Source: WTFY01 sp026713925 (GTDB lineage: Bacteria > Pseudomonadota > Gammaproteobacteria > UBA4575). Taken from it: DNA of 64,000 nt. The translations under genes and the position numbers were made by a program. A model generated the notes under the pieces. It searched no databases. It saw only the letters and a program-made list of their open reading frames with translations, and was not told the origin of the DNA. This document shows, one piece after another, positions 53,173-61,902 of this stretch (the first letter of the stretch is position 1; each line of letters opens with the position of its first letter). The stretch spans positions 1,240,001 through 1,304,000 of the forward strand of contig OY759361.1 of assembly GCA_963662355.1 (NCBI GenBank), given 5' to 3'.

Positions 53173-54425
53173 CGTATCCTGACTTTCAATCCGGGTCCAA
53201 TTTCCGGAAACTGTGTCACCACGATGCTTGTGCCAGGCTGGATCTGTGCACGAACCAGCACGTCCCCTTCAACCCGGCGCAGCACGTCGACTTGTTGCGA
53301 TACCAGCCGGTCCTCGCTGATGATATACACCATGCTGTCGTCATGAAGTGCAGTTTCAGGCAGCCTGAAGACGTTGCGGTATAGATTGTCTGGTACGCTC
53401 ACCTCAATGAAAGCGCCTGGGCGCAAGGGACCGTGCAGACCCGGCTCAATGAGCCGCGCGTAGATGCCGATCCCCCCGCTGCTGGGATCGATCTCGGCGC
53501 CCAGCCGTTCGATCATGGCGTCATACTGGAAATTCTGTTGACCGATGCGCCAAGTGACCGACACCGGTTGCCCGACAAGAAACTGCCTGGTCTGCGGGTC
53601 AGTGCTGCCGGCAAGACGCCCGAAGTCCCGACGGCTGAGCTGGAAGAAGACCTCAAGGCGCTGGGCCACGATCAGGCGGGCCAGGCGGTCATTGCTTCCT
53701 ACCCGCTGTCCTACAGCTGCCACAGCGTTGTCCAGGTACCCATCCTCGGGGGCAACCAGGCGTGTCTCAGCGAGATGGCGCCGGGCCTGCTTCAAGGCTG
53801 TCCGGCTGCGTGCCAGGGACGCATTCATCTGCTCCATTCGGGCACCAAGCCGCTCACTCATTTGCTTGTGTGTTTCCGCTGCCTGTTTCGAGTCGTTGTA
53901 GGCTATTAACGCATCGTCCCTTGCCTTGTGCGATACAGTGTTCCCGACCCTCAGCTTGCGCTTGCGTTCCAGGTCTATCCTGCGAAGTTCCACCTGCGAG
54001 AGAGAAATCTCCAGCATCTGCCGTTGTGCATGCAACTCGGACTGGGTTTCCTTGAGTTGTGCCTGGGCAGCCGCGACAGCAGCTTCCTTGTCCGCCACCT
54101 CAATTTCATACTCGAAAGGATCAATGACAACAAGCGTCTCACCGCGGCGAACGGTGGCCCCTTCCACAAAATTCTTCCCGAGCCGGATAATGCGCCCGTC
54201 CACCAGTGGCCTCAGTTCGACCACACTGCCGGCTACAACCGTACCAAACTCCGTGATCACTGGTTGCTCATCGGTCATGCGTGCCTCGTGAACAGAAACC
54301 GGCCAGACCTTTTCCGCGACCGGATTTGGCACCGGCTGGGGACGTGTCGTACGTAAATAGGCAGCTCCCGCTGCCATAAGGGCAATGATCAGGATCGGAA
54401 GGATGACCTTGGCAAGTTTCTTCAC
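53169..54425 (-). CDS. RND efflux periplasmic adaptor (membrane fusion protein)
   Basis: This is the HlyD/AcrA-type adaptor that links the pump to an outer-membrane channel. The 418 residues have an N-terminal membrane anchor or signal (VILPILIIALMAAGAAYL), the first lipoyl half (VVELRPLVDGRIIRLGKNFVEG), a long alpha-hairpin (about residues 110-215, rich in Glu, Ala and Lys), the second lipoyl half (LVAPEDGYLDNAV) and the beta-barrel. The start is a GTG at 54425 with AGAAGGA immediately upstream, a slightly short spacing. It is the first gene of a two-gene operon with the permease. Confidence 0.93.
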   Translation of the reverse strand: MKKLAKVILPILIIALMAAGAAYLRTTRPQPVPNPVAEKVWPVSVHEARMTDEQPVITEFGTVVAGSVVELRPLVDGRIIRLGKNFVEGATVRRGETLVVIDPFEYEIEVADKEAAVAAAQAQLKETQSELHAQRQMLEISLSQVELRRIDLERKRKLRVGNTVSHKARDDALIAYNDSKQAAETHKQMSERLGARMEQMNASLARSRTALKQARRHLAETRLVAPEDGYLDNAVAAVGQRVGSNDRLARLIVAQRLEVFFQLSRRDFGRLAGSTDPQTRQFLVGQPVSVTWRIGQQNFQYDAMIERLGAEIDPSSGGIGIYARLIEPGLHGPLRPGAFIEVSVPDNLYRNVFRLPETALHDDSMVYIISEDRLVSQQVDVLRRVEGDVLVRAQIQPGTSIVVTQFPEIGPGLKVRIR

Positions 54426-54549
54426 ATTCCTTCTACCAGTTCCATATCCATGGTCTTCGAGGCGCTCTCGAGATGCCGGAAGTGCGTTGAATTTTCACCA
54501 GGCGACCCGTTCAAAACCGTTTACTTGTAGATCACGAACTTGCCTTGGC

Positions 54550-54834
54550 TCACCTGTTTTCTATCGGCTGAATGTGCACCTTGGTTGTACAATGGTTTTC
54601 CCCAAGGGCTGCAGCAGATGACATAACATATCTTTTGTTCATTGTTTGAAAGACATGATCCTGATCTATCAAAACAGCAGCCAGCTCATCGCATACAGGC
54701 TGAGAATTAACCATCATTCCGAAAATGATATCATGAAATCGCCAGGCAGGATTCCGGGTGCAATGAAAAACTATTTGCCACAATTTCAAGTGCTTACAGG
54801 CCGGTAGGGAAATCTGTTCAAGAACCTTTGCCAA
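54550..54834 (-). CDS. Possible small hypothetical protein upstream of truA
   Basis: A minus-strand frame that is open from inside truA to a stop at 54550 has a TTG at 54834 as its first start outside truA, giving about 94 residues. It includes LAKVLEQISLPACKHLKLWQ at the N-terminus and DELAAVLIDQDHVFQTMNKR later. The composition looks protein-like, but I recognise no family, there is no ribosome-binding site, and it may be only an antisense extension of truA or a remnant. Confidence 0.2.
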   Translation of the reverse strand: MAKVLEQISLPACKHLKLWQIVFHCTRNPAWRFHDIIFGMMVNSQPVCDELAAVLIDQDHVFQTMNKRYVMSSAAALGENHCTTKVHIQPIENR

Positions 54835-54845
54835 CCATGTATATT
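54817..54845 (+). promoter_or_regulatory. Putative sigma70 promoter of the truA-trp operon
   Basis: -35 TTCAAG (54817-54822), a 17-nt spacer and -10 TATATT (54840-54845) precede truA by 22 nt. The leader would be about 16 nt. It would lie inside the small minus-strand frame described above. Confidence 0.4.
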
Positions 54846-54867
54846 CTTCACAGCTGACATCTCCATC

Positions 54868-55674
54868 ATGCGCATCGTTCTTGGTATCGAATATGACGGC
54901 AGTCAGTTTTGCGGCTGGCAGCGGCAGACGGACACGAAAACAGTTCAGCAAACCTTGGAACAGGCGATCTCCGAAGTTGCAGACAGGTCCGTTTGCATTC
55001 ATGCTGCAGGTCGTACGGATACAGGTGTGCACGCGACTGAACAGGTGATTCATTTCGATTGCAGCGCACTGCGTGATTCCAGAGCCTGGGTCATGGGTGT
55101 GAATACGCACTTGCCTGACTCGGTCTCAGTCTTGTGGGCCAAGATCGTGCATGAGGATTTTCATGCACGTTATGCAGCGGTCTCGAGATATTATCGCTAC
55201 GTGATCCTGAATCGTTCGGTACGGCCTGCCATACTGAACAGGCAAGTTACCTGGATGTATTATGCGTTGGATAGTGTCAGAATGCAGCAGGCGGCATCGT
55301 TTTTGGAGGGAACGCATGACTTTTCGTCTTACCGGGCAACGACCTGTCAGGCGAGAAGCCCGGTTCGGACGGTTCATCAGTTGACCGTACAGCGTCAGGG
55401 TGAATTTGTTTTCATTGATATCCTTGCAGATGGGTTTTTGCACCATATGGTGAGAAATATTGCCGGTGTATTGATTGCAATCGGAAAGGGAGAGCAGGAC
55501 ATTGACTGGACACGGACAATTCTCGAAAGCCGTGATCGTGCATCAGGGGGTATCACCGCACCTGCATCGGGCTTATATCTGGTAAAAGTACAATACGATG
55601 ACAGGTACGGGTTGAATTCTGCAGTAAAATGGCCAGCCATAGGAATTGATTCTCCACGACACGCTGTGGAATGA
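54868..55674 (+). CDS. truA: tRNA pseudouridine(38-40) synthase
   Basis: TruA makes pseudouridine in the anticodon arm at positions 38-40. The 268 residues begin MRIVLGIEYDGSQFCGWQRQ and carry the catalytic Asp D51 in AAGRTDTGVHA. The family segments SRYYRYVILNR and FLHHMVRNIAGVLIAIGKGE are present. ATG at 54868 has no clear ribosome-binding site. trpF begins 4 nt after the stop, matching the conserved truA-trpF junction. Confidence 0.97.
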   Translation: MRIVLGIEYDGSQFCGWQRQTDTKTVQQTLEQAISEVADRSVCIHAAGRTDTGVHATEQVIHFDCSALRDSRAWVMGVNTHLPDSVSVLWAKIVHEDFHARYAAVSRYYRYVILNRSVRPAILNRQVTWMYYALDSVRMQQAASFLEGTHDFSSYRATTCQARSPVRTVHQLTVQRQGEFVFIDILADGFLHHMVRNIAGVLIAIGKGEQDIDWTRTILESRDRASGGITAPASGLYLVKVQYDDRYGLNSAVKWPAIGIDSPRHAVE

Positions 55675-55678
55675 GGAC

Positions 55679-56308
55679 ATGCTGACCCGGATTAAATTTT
55701 GCGGAATGACACGTGCAGAGGATGTGGGACGTGCCGTTGACTTGGGCGTAGATGCCCTGGGCTTTGTGTTTGTGAAGCAGAGTCCCCGCTACCTGACAAT
55801 TGAAGAAGCACGGAAACTGATCCAAATGGTGCCTCCTTTTGTGGGCACTGCGGGTCTTTTTATGGATGCTGAACAGGATGAAGTTGAAGCTGCGGTTCGC
55901 CGGACGGGATTAAATCTGTTGCAGTTTCATGGCAGTGAAAAGGAGGAATTTTGCCGACAGTTCAGTATGCCCTACCTGAAAGCTGTGCCCGTGGGCAGCG
56001 TGGATTCGATTGTGAGCTACTGTGCAGATTTTCCATCGGCTTCGGGGTTTGTGCTGGACAGTCATTCAGCAGGCCAAATGGGAGGGACTGGAAAATCCTT
56101 TGCATGGAGCAGGATTCCTGGATCGCTTGACAGGCCCGTTATTCTTGCGGGCGGGCTCACGCCGGAAAACGTATCACAGGCAGTGCACGAGGTCAGGCCA
56201 TATGCAGTGGATGTGAGCAGTGGTATCGAAGTCACCCGAGGCATAAAGGATGTAGAGAAAATGAGAAAATTTATTGAGGAAACCAGAAATGGCCAGGAAC
56301 GCGCCTGA
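55679..56308 (+). CDS. trpF: Phosphoribosylanthranilate isomerase
   Basis: TrpF is the third step of tryptophan synthesis. The 209-residue TIM barrel starts MLTRIKFCGMTRAEDV, with the catalytic Cys in KFCGMT, and includes the catalytic Asp segment (VLDSHSAGQMGGTGKSF) and LAGGLTPENV. ATG at 55679 has GAGGA upstream; the reading from 55646 overlaps truA and is rejected. The end overlaps trpB by 20 nt. Confidence 0.97.
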   Translation: MLTRIKFCGMTRAEDVGRAVDLGVDALGFVFVKQSPRYLTIEEARKLIQMVPPFVGTAGLFMDAEQDEVEAAVRRTGLNLLQFHGSEKEEFCRQFSMPYLKAVPVGSVDSIVSYCADFPSASGFVLDSHSAGQMGGTGKSFAWSRIPGSLDRPVILAGGLTPENVSQAVHEVRPYAVDVSSGIEVTRGIKDVEKMRKFIEETRNGQERA

Positions 56309-57521
56309 TATTCCCTTGCAAAAAATATATACACAGCTGCCGGACGGAAATGGAATGTTCGGAGAATTTGGTGGCCGTTATGTGGCAGAGACCCTGATAG
56401 AACCGCTTGATCAGCTTGAGGAGGCGTACCGGCAATTCAAGAATGATCCAGAGTTTCTGGCTGAATTCGAGGCCGACCTGAAGCACTACGTTGGCCGGCC
56501 CAGCCCGTTGTATTATGCGCAGCGCCTGAGCCGCAAGCATGCCGGTGCCCAGATCTACCTGAAGCGTGAAGACCTGAACCACACGGGTGCCCACAAGATC
56601 AATAATACCGTTGGTCAGGCCTTGCTGGCCAAACGCATGGGCAAGACCCGGATTATCGCTGAGACCGGTGCCGGCCAGCACGGTGTCGCCAGTGCTACGG
56701 TGGCCGCACGCCTTGGCCTCGAGTGTGTGGTGTATATGGGTGAGGAAGATATGCGACGCCAGGCGCCCAATGTATACCGTATGCGTCTGCTGGGTGCGGA
56801 GGTTGTCCCAGTCCGTTCTGGATCAAGGACGCTGAAGGATGCCCTGAACGAAGCGTTACGTGACTGGGTAACTCATGTCGATTCAACGTTTTACATCATT
56901 GGAACCGTAGCCGGACCCCATCCCTATCCAACCCTGGTGCGTGACTTTCAGACCGTCATCGGTCGTGAGGCCAAAAGCCAGTTGCATGAGCTCGCAGGAT
57001 GCTTGCCCGATGCACTGGTGGCATGTGTAGGAGGTGGCTCGAATGCGATCGGACTGTTTCATCCATTCCTGGATGATGCACACGTCAGGATGTATGGAAT
57101 TGAGGCGGGTGGACTGGGGTTGGAGACGCACAAGCACTCAGCCCCCCTGAATACCGGCAAACCCGGTGTATTGCATGGTAATCGCACTTATCTGATGGAA
57201 GATGAAAATGGCCAGATTACCGAAACCCATTCAATTTCCGCAGGGCTGGATTATCCCGGCGTGGGCCCGGAACATGCATGGCTCAAGGACGTAGGCAGGG
57301 TATGCTATGAATCGGTTACTGATGAGCAGGCATTGGCGGCCTTTCATGAGGTCACACGTGTCGAGGGAATTATCCCGGCACTCGAGAGCAGTCATGCCAT
57401 CGCGTATGCACTGCAACTGACTGCCAAGATGTCGCCTGAGCAAACAATCATTGTCAATCTTTCCGGGCGCGGCGACAAGGATATCGATACAGTGGCAGAA
57501 ATTGAGGGCATTGAACTGTGA
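56289..57521 (+). CDS. trpB: Tryptophan synthase beta chain
   Basis: TrpB joins indole and serine using PLP. The 410 residues include FGEFGGRYVAETL, the PLP lysine K103 in HTGAHKINNTVGQ, the glycine-rich phosphate loop VGGGSNAIG, and SGRGDKD near the C-terminus. ATG at 56289 lies inside the end of trpF and gives a roughly 10-residue longer N-terminal tail than E. coli, which is common outside enterics. It overlaps trpA by 4 nt. Confidence 0.97.
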   Translation: MARNAPDIPLQKIYTQLPDGNGMFGEFGGRYVAETLIEPLDQLEEAYRQFKNDPEFLAEFEADLKHYVGRPSPLYYAQRLSRKHAGAQIYLKREDLNHTGAHKINNTVGQALLAKRMGKTRIIAETGAGQHGVASATVAARLGLECVVYMGEEDMRRQAPNVYRMRLLGAEVVPVRSGSRTLKDALNEALRDWVTHVDSTFYIIGTVAGPHPYPTLVRDFQTVIGREAKSQLHELAGCLPDALVACVGGGSNAIGLFHPFLDDAHVRMYGIEAGGLGLETHKHSAPLNTGKPGVLHGNRTYLMEDENGQITETHSISAGLDYPGVGPEHAWLKDVGRVCYESVTDEQALAAFHEVTRVEGIIPALESSHAIAYALQLTAKMSPEQTIIVNLSGRGDKDIDTVAEIEGIEL

Positions 57522-58357
57522 GCCGTATCCAAGAACGCTTTGCAGCATTGGCCAGGGATGGTCGCAAGGCCCTGGTTCCGTATATCACAGCTGGTGACCC
57601 GCACCCCGGTCAAACCGTTGCGTTAATGCATGACCTGGTTGGGGCAGGTGCCGATATCATAGAACTGGGAGTGCCCTTTTCAGACCCCATGGCCGATGGT
57701 CCTGTTATTCAGGCAGCCTGCGAGCGCGCTCTGGTTCACAATACCAGTCTGCAGGATGTTTTGGGGATGGTCAGCGAATTCAGACAACGTGACCAGCAAA
57801 CCCCCGTCATTCTGATGGGCTACCAGAATCCAATCGAGGTAATGGGGACTTCTCAGTTTGCCCTTCAGGCCAGGCAAAGCCAGGTCGATGGTGTGCTGAC
57901 GGTCGACCTGCCTTTTGAGCAGGCAGGGGAGGCATTGGACATCTATCAGCGCCACTCCCTTGATACCATATTCCTGATTGCCCCCACTACCAGTCCGGCA
58001 CGCATAAAAAAAATCTGTGAGAAGTCTTCAGGACTTATATACTATGTATCTCTTCGAGGAGTAACCGGCGCTGGCCATCTGGATGTTTCAGAGGTCAAAA
58101 GCAGAGTAAACGAAATCAAGCAGCACTCTGTACTTCCGGTTGGAGTTGGATTTGGTGTTAAGGATGCAGAAAGTGCCAGGGACATTGCGTCGGTTGCTGA
58201 TGCCGTGATTGTTGGCAGTGCCCTGATCCGCCAGATAGCAGCTCATGTCACCCATCATGAAACTTTAAGGAAAAACATTATGGCCCTGTTGGCAGGCATG
58301 CGTAAGGCAATGGATAATGGCCCCAGAAAACCGGAAGTGCCTGACATGCGGGCCTAG
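57518..58357 (+). CDS. trpA: Tryptophan synthase alpha chain
   Basis: TrpA cleaves indole-glycerol phosphate and channels indole to TrpB. The 279 residues show the catalytic pair E49 and D60 (IELGVPFSDPMADGP), exactly the classical numbering. Further on are YYVSLRGVTGAG and GFGVKDAESA. The start is a GTG at 57518 overlapping the trpB stop (GTGA). No Trp-rich leader peptide is seen upstream of trpF or truA. Confidence 0.97.
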   Translation: MSRIQERFAALARDGRKALVPYITAGDPHPGQTVALMHDLVGAGADIIELGVPFSDPMADGPVIQAACERALVHNTSLQDVLGMVSEFRQRDQQTPVILMGYQNPIEVMGTSQFALQARQSQVDGVLTVDLPFEQAGEALDIYQRHSLDTIFLIAPTTSPARIKKICEKSSGLIYYVSLRGVTGAGHLDVSEVKSRVNEIKQHSVLPVGVGFGVKDAESARDIASVADAVIVGSALIRQIAAHVTHHETLRKNIMALLAGMRKAMDNGPRKPEVPDMRA

Positions 58358-58370
58358 TTTATCGTAGCAG

Positions 58371-59243
58371 ATGAGTTGGTTAGAAAAATTGATGCCTTCT
58401 CGCATTCGTACTGAGGGTACAAGCAAGCGCAAGATTCCCGAAGGGCTTTGGGATAAGTGTACGAATTGCAGTGCGGTACTGTACCGTACTGATCTGGAGC
58501 GCAACCTGTGGGTTTGCTCGAAATGCAATCATCACATGCGAATCGGTGCGCGGGCACGGTTGCATACATTCCTTGATGAAAGCCCCCTGGTGGAAATCGG
58601 TGCAGAGGTTGAACCCAGGGACTTCCTGAAATTCAAGGACAGTAAAAAATACAAAGACCGTCTGAGTGCCGCACAAAAAACCACAAGTGAAAAGGAGGCC
58701 CTGGTCGTACTAAAAGGCCGTTTAAAAAATCTTCCTGTCGTCGCAGCAGCATTTGAATTCAATTTTATAGGCGGCTCGATGGGTTCTGTTGTGGGTGAAC
58801 GGTTTTTGCGTGCTGCCAGACTGGCACTGGATGAAGAGATCTCTCTCATCTGTTTCTCTACAAGCGGTGGAGCACGTATGCAGGAGGCGCTCACATCCCT
58901 GTTTCAAATGGCCAAGACGAGTGCAGTGCTGGGACGCATGCGTGAACGGCATATTCCCTTCGTTTCAGTATTGACGGACCCTACGATGGGAGGGGTTTCT
59001 GCCAGCCTGGCCATGCTGGGAGATATCAATATTGCAGAACCCAAGGCGTTGATCGGGTTTGCAGGCCCAAGGGTTATCGAGCAGACAGTGCGCGAGACGC
59101 TCCCGGAGGGATTCCAGCGAAGCGAGTTTTTACTTGAGCACGGCGCCTTGGACGTGATCGTCGAGCGCAAAGACATGCGTGACCAGGTGCACCGCTTGCT
59201 TTGCATCCTGCTGCACAAATCCATTTCAGATCATGAGAAATGA
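58371..59243 (+). CDS. accD: Acetyl-CoA carboxylase carboxyltransferase subunit beta
   Basis: AccD is the partner of AccA. The 290 residues have an N-terminal zinc finger with C30, C33, C49 and C52 (WDKCTNCSAVLYR, VCSKCNHH) and the carboxyltransferase core with SFSTSGGARMQEAL-type sequence (here ICFSTSGGARMQEAL) and DPTMGGVSASLAMLGD. ATG at 58371 is 13 nt after trpA. A 97-nt AT-rich gap separates it from folC. Confidence 0.97.
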   Translation: MSWLEKLMPSRIRTEGTSKRKIPEGLWDKCTNCSAVLYRTDLERNLWVCSKCNHHMRIGARARLHTFLDESPLVEIGAEVEPRDFLKFKDSKKYKDRLSAAQKTTSEKEALVVLKGRLKNLPVVAAAFEFNFIGGSMGSVVGERFLRAARLALDEEISLICFSTSGGARMQEALTSLFQMAKTSAVLGRMRERHIPFVSVLTDPTMGGVSASLAMLGDINIAEPKALIGFAGPRVIEQTVRETLPEGFQRSEFLLEHGALDVIVERKDMRDQVHRLLCILLHKSISDHEK

Positions 59244-59340
59244 TGGTGCACCAAAATATTCGCCTGGATATAGCTTTCAGGAGTATGCCATCCTTTGAAG
59301 CGCTGGCATTTAACATTCTTTTACTTTAATTTCTATCATT

Positions 59341-60606
59341 TTGCGATTCGAACGTCTCCAAGACTGGCTTGAGTGGCAGCAGACCTTACATTCTCAAAAA
59401 ATAGAACTGGGGCTGAGCCGCATCGAAAAAGTTGCCTGCGACCTGGGAGTCATGCACCCTGAGTTCAAGATCATTACGGTTGCTGGCACCAATGGCAAGG
59501 GTTCCATTGCAGCGATCCTGGAGTCGATTTATCACCAGGCAGGCTACAGTGTGGCCTGCTATACCTCTCCGCATTTGCTCCATTACAATGAACGTATCAG
59601 GGTGGACAAAAAAAACTCCGTGGACCAAGTGCTATGTGAGGCCTTCGAGCTGGTGGACCAGGCTCGCGGTGAAACCAGTTTAAGCTACTTTGAGTTCAGC
59701 ACACTGGCCGCCATGCTGATTTTCAGCAACACGAAACTTGACGTGGCAATTTTTGAGGTGGGCCTGGGCGGGCGTCTTGATGCGGTGAACATATATGATG
59801 CCGATGTTGCCGTTGTCTCGAACATTGGGATGGATCATGTACAGTGGCTGGGTTCGACAAGGGAGTCCATAGGCTTGGAAAAAGCGGGAATATTCCGCGC
59901 CCACAAGCCTGCAATTTGTGGAGACTCAGAGCCTCCTGACAGCCTGCTGGAGCATGCCAGGACAATTGGTTCCGAGCTGTACCTGATTGACAAGGATTTT
60001 ACGTATCGACAGGAATCTGGTGAGAGCTGGTCGTTTCAGTCTGCGCAGCTGGACTGGGGCAACCTGCCGATGCCGTGCCTGTACGGAGATGCCCAGGTAA
60101 TCAATGCGGCGGTCGCACTGATGAGCGTGCAATGCCTGAATGAATGTTTTCCGATCAAGCGGGAAACTATAGGGCCCGGCTTGAGAAATATATGTTTGTC
60201 AGGGCGATTTCAGCGTGTCTTAGGGAAGTGCGAGATTATTTTCGATGTAGCGCATAACCTGGATAGTGCAGGAGTCCTGCGAAAGAATCTCCAGGAACTG
60301 GGACCCGCCACGAGAACATTTGCAGTGTTTGCAGTGCTGCAGGACAAGGATGTGAACGGGATTATCGGTACGCTGCGTGAGCAGATTGATGAGTGGTACA
60401 TTTCAGAACTGGATTCAGAGCGATCATTAAGCTGCAAGGATTTGCAGGAGAGTATCGAGCAGCTGGATCAAGGCTGCACTGTAAAAGCCTATCCATCTGT
60501 TTCGGCAGCCTGGATTGCTGCCAGAAACAACTCTGATCATACTTCACGGATCGTGGTTTTTGGTTCTTTCCTGACAGTGGCAGAAGTACTAGGCTTGCAA
60601 GTATAA
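59341..60606 (+). CDS. folC: Folylpolyglutamate/dihydrofolate synthase
   Basis: FolC adds glutamate to dihydropteroate and folates. The 421 residues begin RFERLQDWLEWQQ, the usual start, and carry the ATP loop TVAGTNGKGSIAAIL (about residues 43-57), the mur-ligase-type TSPHLLHYNERI, and FEVGLGGRLDAVN. The start is a TTG at 59341 with no ribosome-binding site and an AT-rich leader. In E. coli FolC is bifunctional, and the same is assumed here. The end contains a perfect TATAAT (60602-60607), a probable -10 for dedD. Confidence 0.96.
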   Translation: MRFERLQDWLEWQQTLHSQKIELGLSRIEKVACDLGVMHPEFKIITVAGTNGKGSIAAILESIYHQAGYSVACYTSPHLLHYNERIRVDKKNSVDQVLCEAFELVDQARGETSLSYFEFSTLAAMLIFSNTKLDVAIFEVGLGGRLDAVNIYDADVAVVSNIGMDHVQWLGSTRESIGLEKAGIFRAHKPAICGDSEPPDSLLEHARTIGSELYLIDKDFTYRQESGESWSFQSAQLDWGNLPMPCLYGDAQVINAAVALMSVQCLNECFPIKRETIGPGLRNICLSGRFQRVLGKCEIIFDVAHNLDSAGVLRKNLQELGPATRTFAVFAVLQDKDVNGIIGTLREQIDEWYISELDSERSLSCKDLQESIEQLDQGCTVKAYPSVSAAWIAARNNSDHTSRIVVFGSFLTVAEVLGLQV

Positions 60607-60607
60607 T
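60602..60607 (+). promoter_or_regulatory. Consensus -10 box at the folC end, probably for dedD
   Basis: TATAAT overlaps the folC stop codon and lies 54 nt before the dedD ATG. No -35 match is seen at the normal spacing. Confidence 0.3.
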
Positions 60608-60661
60608 CGATCGGATAAGCTGCGGCCTGCCCGGTTAACATGAGTGAGGTTTTGTTGACAT

Positions 60662-61237
60662 ATGGAAACAGCCCTGAAACAACGCATGATAGGTGCAGTG
60701 GTTCTTATCGCTCTGGCTGTAATATTTGTGCCAATGATACTGGACGGACCTGATCGTCAGGAGCCGGCCGTCGTGGAAATGGAAGTTCCTCTCGCGCCAA
60801 AATTCAGTTTTGAGAGTAAATTGCCAGATCCCCAACCACTGGACGAATTGCCTGTAACTGCAAAGAGCAGTGGACCAGGTACAGAAAAGGCTCCGCTCGA
60901 GGGTGAGGATGAAGCAAAAGCCCAGGTATTGCAGGAAATACAACCTGCCCCTGCGGTTGTTGAAGCCACGGCCAATCACATTGAGCCCCGTCCTTCATTA
61001 AGTGCATGGGCGGTTCAGGTTGCTGCATTTGCAGAAAAGGACAAGGCACTTGCCCTGCAGGAAAAACTGTCTGCAGATAAATATTCAGTGTTTACCGAAA
61101 AGTTTTTGAATGAAGGCAAGGTGCTGTTCCGGGTCAAGGCCGGACCCGAAGTCAAACGTGAAAATGCCGACCAGTTGCGTGCCAAGATTGCGACAGACCA
61201 TGGCATAACAGGAGCCTTCGTGACTCCGCACCCTTGA
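60662..61237 (+). CDS. dedD: SPOR-domain cell-division protein (DedD-like)
   Basis: This 191-residue protein has the DedD layout. A short cytoplasmic N-terminus (ETALKQRMIGAV) is followed by one membrane helix (VVLIALAVIFVPMIL), a Pro/Glu-rich periplasmic linker (about 40-115) and a C-terminal SPOR domain (WAVQVAAFAEKDKALALQEK, then VKAGPEVKRENADQLR). The SPOR domain binds denuded septal peptidoglycan. ATG at 60662 has GTGAGG upstream. The folC-dedD-cvpA-purF order is standard. Confidence 0.93.
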   Translation: METALKQRMIGAVVLIALAVIFVPMILDGPDRQEPAVVEMEVPLAPKFSFESKLPDPQPLDELPVTAKSSGPGTEKAPLEGEDEAKAQVLQEIQPAPAVVEATANHIEPRPSLSAWAVQVAAFAEKDKALALQEKLSADKYSVFTEKFLNEGKVLFRVKAGPEVKRENADQLRAKIATDHGITGAFVTPHP

Positions 61238-61313
61238 AAGATTATTTTCAAACAGGTGACAGGGTCCGCACCAATATGAATCTTCGACAGGCTTTGGGTC
61301 ATTAGAAGCGGGT

Positions 61314-61880
61314 ATGGATTTCTCGTGGATTGATATCGGGATCGTGGTCATATTGCTCATATCCACTGTAATTGCAGTATTTCGGGGGTTTGTAAAGGAA
61401 GTGATATCACTGGCCAGCCTGGTATTGGCTTTCTGGCTGGCTATAACTTTTTTCAATCAGGCAGCTCTGATTTTACCTTCAAGCATAGATGAGACAACAT
61501 TCAGTTTTGGGGAAAACGAATTTAAAATGAGCAAGCTGCGAGCTAGCATTGCCTTTGCCACCATTGCAATTGGTGTGTTGATCGCAGGGGCTTTTCTGAG
61601 TCATGTACTCGGCAAGGTCGCTAGAATGCCCGTGCTGCGTGGTGTTGACAAAATACTGGGTGCCGTGTTTGGTTTTGTGCGGGGGGCGGCTGTTGTAGTG
61701 CTGGTCATTCTGGTTATGGCCCTGACGAATTTTCCGCACTCTGATACCTGGGATTCATCCCGGCTGTTGCCTGTATTTGAACCTGGAGCACAAACAGTGA
61801 TTGATTTTATACCTGCGGAGTATTCGAAGTATTTTTCGTTTGATAAAGCAGAAGTACAGGCTTCTTCGTATTCACTTTAA
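61314..61880 (+). CDS. cvpA: CvpA family membrane protein
   Basis: CvpA is an inner-membrane protein first linked to colicin V export in E. coli and more generally to envelope homeostasis. The 188 residues have four hydrophobic segments (IGIVVILLISTVIAVFRGF; VISLASLVLAFWLAITFF; ASIAFATIAIGVLIAGAFL; GFVRGAAVVVLVILVMAL) with the FRGFVKEVISL signature. ATG at 61314 follows AAGCGGG. It is upstream of purF, as in E. coli. Confidence 0.95.
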   Translation: MDFSWIDIGIVVILLISTVIAVFRGFVKEVISLASLVLAFWLAITFFNQAALILPSSIDETTFSFGENEFKMSKLRASIAFATIAIGVLIAGAFLSHVLGKVARMPVLRGVDKILGAVFGFVRGAAVVVLVILVMALTNFPHSDTWDSSRLLPVFEPGAQTVIDFIPAEYSKYFSFDKAEVQASSYSL

Positions 61881-61902
61881 CGTTGTTTAGGATTCATTGA
61901 TT

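Larger units (their letters stand above)
54426..54867. other. 442-nt gap between the RND adaptor and truA
   Basis: This is the divergent gap between the adaptor (minus) and truA (plus). It should hold both promoters. A truA promoter candidate is listed below. One low-confidence minus-strand reading frame (54550-54834) is the only coding candidate. fimV, which occupies this place in Pseudomonas-type genomes, is not present, and I see no fragment of it. Confidence 0.5.

Noticed and set aside
55679..58357. trp attenuator or leader peptide
   Set aside because: No short Trp-rich frame or competing hairpins are found before truA, trpF or trpB.
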